NCBI GenBank assembly: GCA_039831705.1
Contig: JBDOMT010000422.1
Span: forward strand, 1-7,460
Source: JAJRWS01 sp039831705
GTDB lineage: Bacteria; Planctomycetota; Planctomycetia; Pirellulales; Lacipirellulaceae
Reading direction: 5' to 3'
DNA length: 7,460 bases
Under the pieces are notes generated by a model. The model ran no database searches. It was not told the origin of the DNA and worked only from the letters and a program-made list of their open reading frames with translations. Within the stretch, counting starts at the first letter, position 1. Each line of letters starts with the position of its first letter. A program made the position numbers and the translations under genes. This document shows positions 6,497 through 7,460 of this stretch, in pieces.

Positions 6497-7235
6497 CACT
6501 CTCAACCTCTCTGATGCGGATATCCTTGAACTCCGTCCACATCGGCTTGCCGGCGTGCAACTGCAGCGCCAAGATCCCATCGCGCAACGCCAATTGTGGG
6601 TCGTTGTCCACAAAGTCCAAAATAAGCCGGTTGTTGAGGTAATGAAACATTTGGTTGCCTTGAGCGAATATTACCGCTTCGTTCCAATCACCAAGTTTGA
6701 ATAGCTCCTGGAAGCCACGTCCATCGATCAATGAACCAATAACCTTCTTCTGCCCATCGTGCCACATAGCCCGCTCCCCCACCAGACAGATACGGCCGCG
6801 CTTACCACCTTCGTCGTAGATAAATCCGGCCACATTGGGCAACTTGTTTTCATTGCGTATTTCATGTTGATAACCACGCACCACCCAAGGGTTGCGGACT
6901 TTACCCTCGGTGATATGTCGAGATCGATACTGAACGCCCGAGTTATTGGCAGCGCTGCAACGGAATGCGAAGTGCAATACAAAATCTCCGGTAGTCCCAC
7001 CACGCCAGATGAGGAACGTGTTACCTTGCGCCGGATTTTCCGCAGTCGTCTCTCCATGGATCACTCCATCCCTAACCGACCACAACCTCGGATCCCCACT
7101 CCACCCGCCCAAGTCCTTGCCATTAAAGAGAGACCGCAACTTGGACGAATCAGCGGGAGCACGCTGCGGTTCCCCGGCAACGAGAGGGTTGCAGGCAATG
7201 AAGGTTAGAAGCAGACATGTAGGAATACGAATCAT
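6489..7235 (-). CDS. Secreted DUF1080 / 3-keto-disaccharide hydrolase domain protein
   Basis: A 248-residue protein that is almost wholly one DUF1080 domain, a concanavalin-like jelly roll renamed 3-keto-disaccharide hydrolase after characterised members were shown to cleave 3-keto glycosides. Typical landmarks are LFNGKDLGGW (36-45), VRDGVIHGET (54-63), TGDFVLHFAFR (82-92), NSGVQYRS (98-105), GYQHEI in the middle and the closing HAGKPMWTEFKDIRIRE (227-243). A Sec signal covers about residues 1-20 (likely cut after Leu-Val-Ala). The nearby Phe-Ile-Ala-Cys is a poor lipobox. GGAG (7242-7245) lies 6 nt before the ATG at 7235 and only 3 nt before the ATG at 7238, so I chose 7235. A TTG at 7247 overlaps the ribosome site and is unlikely. 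The gene converges on the oxidoreductase, with an 8-base 3' overlap. A joint role in 3-keto-sugar chemistry is inferred. Confidence 0.9.
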   Translation of the reverse strand: MIRIPTCLLLTFIACNPLVAGEPQRAPADSSKLRSLFNGKDLGGWSGDPRLWSVRDGVIHGETTAENPAQGNTFLIWRGGTTGDFVLHFAFRCSAANNSGVQYRSRHITEGKVRNPWVVRGYQHEIRNENKLPNVAGFIYDEGGKRGRICLVGERAMWHDGQKKVIGSLIDGRGFQELFKLGDWNEAVIFAQGNQMFHYLNNRLILDFVDNDPQLALRDGILALQLHAGKPMWTEFKDIRIREVESAK

Positions 7236-7460
7236 CATAAACTCCAAGGAAATGGTAAGGTTATTAATCGACCATCGCGAAAAGCCGCGATTTGACTAGC
7301 CTCGTAAAAGCGGAACGCATAATCAACTATCGTTTGTTGACACACAAGTCACAGACAACGACATGCGTCATGAATGGTTTCTTGGGTTGAAATCCAAAGG
7401 TAACACATGCTGTCGCGACTTAAATTTGGATTGATCACGAACACCTTTTTTTAATCGCGG
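7236..7460. other. Upstream region of the DUF1080 gene, no gene seen
   Basis: These 225 bases hold no credible coding frame; the longest plus-strand ATG frames here are about 15 to 25 codons and have no ribosome site. The stretch should contain the DUF1080 promoter on the minus strand, but no convincing -35/-10 pair was found. Visible elements are a 6-bp stem ATCGCG/CGCGAT with a 6-base loop (7274-7291), the 8-base palindrome GTCGCGAC (7412-7419) and a T7 run (7446-7452) that has no hairpin before it. Confidence 0.4.
7242..7245 (-). promoter_or_regulatory. Ribosome binding site of the DUF1080 gene
   Basis: GGAG on the minus strand. Two ATG codons follow in tandem (7238 and 7235), and the 6-nt spacing favours the second. 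The 5' choice changes the protein by a single Met. Confidence 0.45.

Noticed and set aside
7337..7342. TTGACA resembling a -35 box on the plus strand
   Set aside because: No -10-like hexamer lies 16-18 bases downstream (GACATG at 17), and no plus-strand gene follows within the window.
7446..7452. Run of seven T near the right edge as a terminator
   Set aside because: No GC-rich hairpin precedes it on the plus strand, and no plus-strand gene ends nearby.

Overview
The window most likely comes from a planctomycete, probably of the Pirellulales type. This is inferred from gene content, not from any marker gene. A formylglycine-type sulfatase, a secreted calcium-loop propeller (FG-GAP/VCBS), a Tat-exported Gfo/Idh/MocA oxidoreductase and a secreted DUF1080 (3-keto-disaccharide hydrolase) protein occur in many paralogous copies in those genomes. 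Base composition is moderate and looks even across the window, and no mobile element, tRNA, rRNA or CRISPR array is visible.

Layout. On the minus strand, 1-838 is the N-terminal part of a sulfatase that runs off the left edge. Upstream of it, also on the minus strand, lies a two-gene ABC exporter: permease 1028-2773 and ATPase 2770-3513, joined by a 4-base ATGA overlap. A 284-base divergent spacer (3514-3797) holds a small inverted repeat and a potentially folded leader. On the plus strand, 3798-5060 is the propeller protein and, 41 bases later, 5102-6496 is the Tat-type oxidoreductase; these two look like one operon. The DUF1080 gene (6489-7235, minus strand) converges on the oxidoreductase, and their 3' ends overlap by 8 bases. 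The last 225 bases (7236-7460) are the upstream region of the DUF1080 gene.

Function. Four of the six proteins carry export signals (three Sec-like, one Tat), and the other two form a membrane transporter. The oxidoreductase plus DUF1080 pair fits the recently described 3-keto route for glycoside cleavage: a Gfo/Idh/MocA enzyme oxidises a sugar at C3, and a DUF1080 enzyme then cleaves the 3-keto glycoside. With a sulfatase nearby, breakdown of a sulfated or otherwise modified glycan outside the cytoplasm is a reasonable inference, but no substrate can be read from the sequence. The ABC exporter may be unrelated housekeeping. Nothing here is clearly a new class of system. The most interesting points are the propeller-oxidoreductase-hydrolase grouping, the antisense 3' overlap, a 24-base tandem duplication at the Tat signal cleavage region, and the structured spacer.
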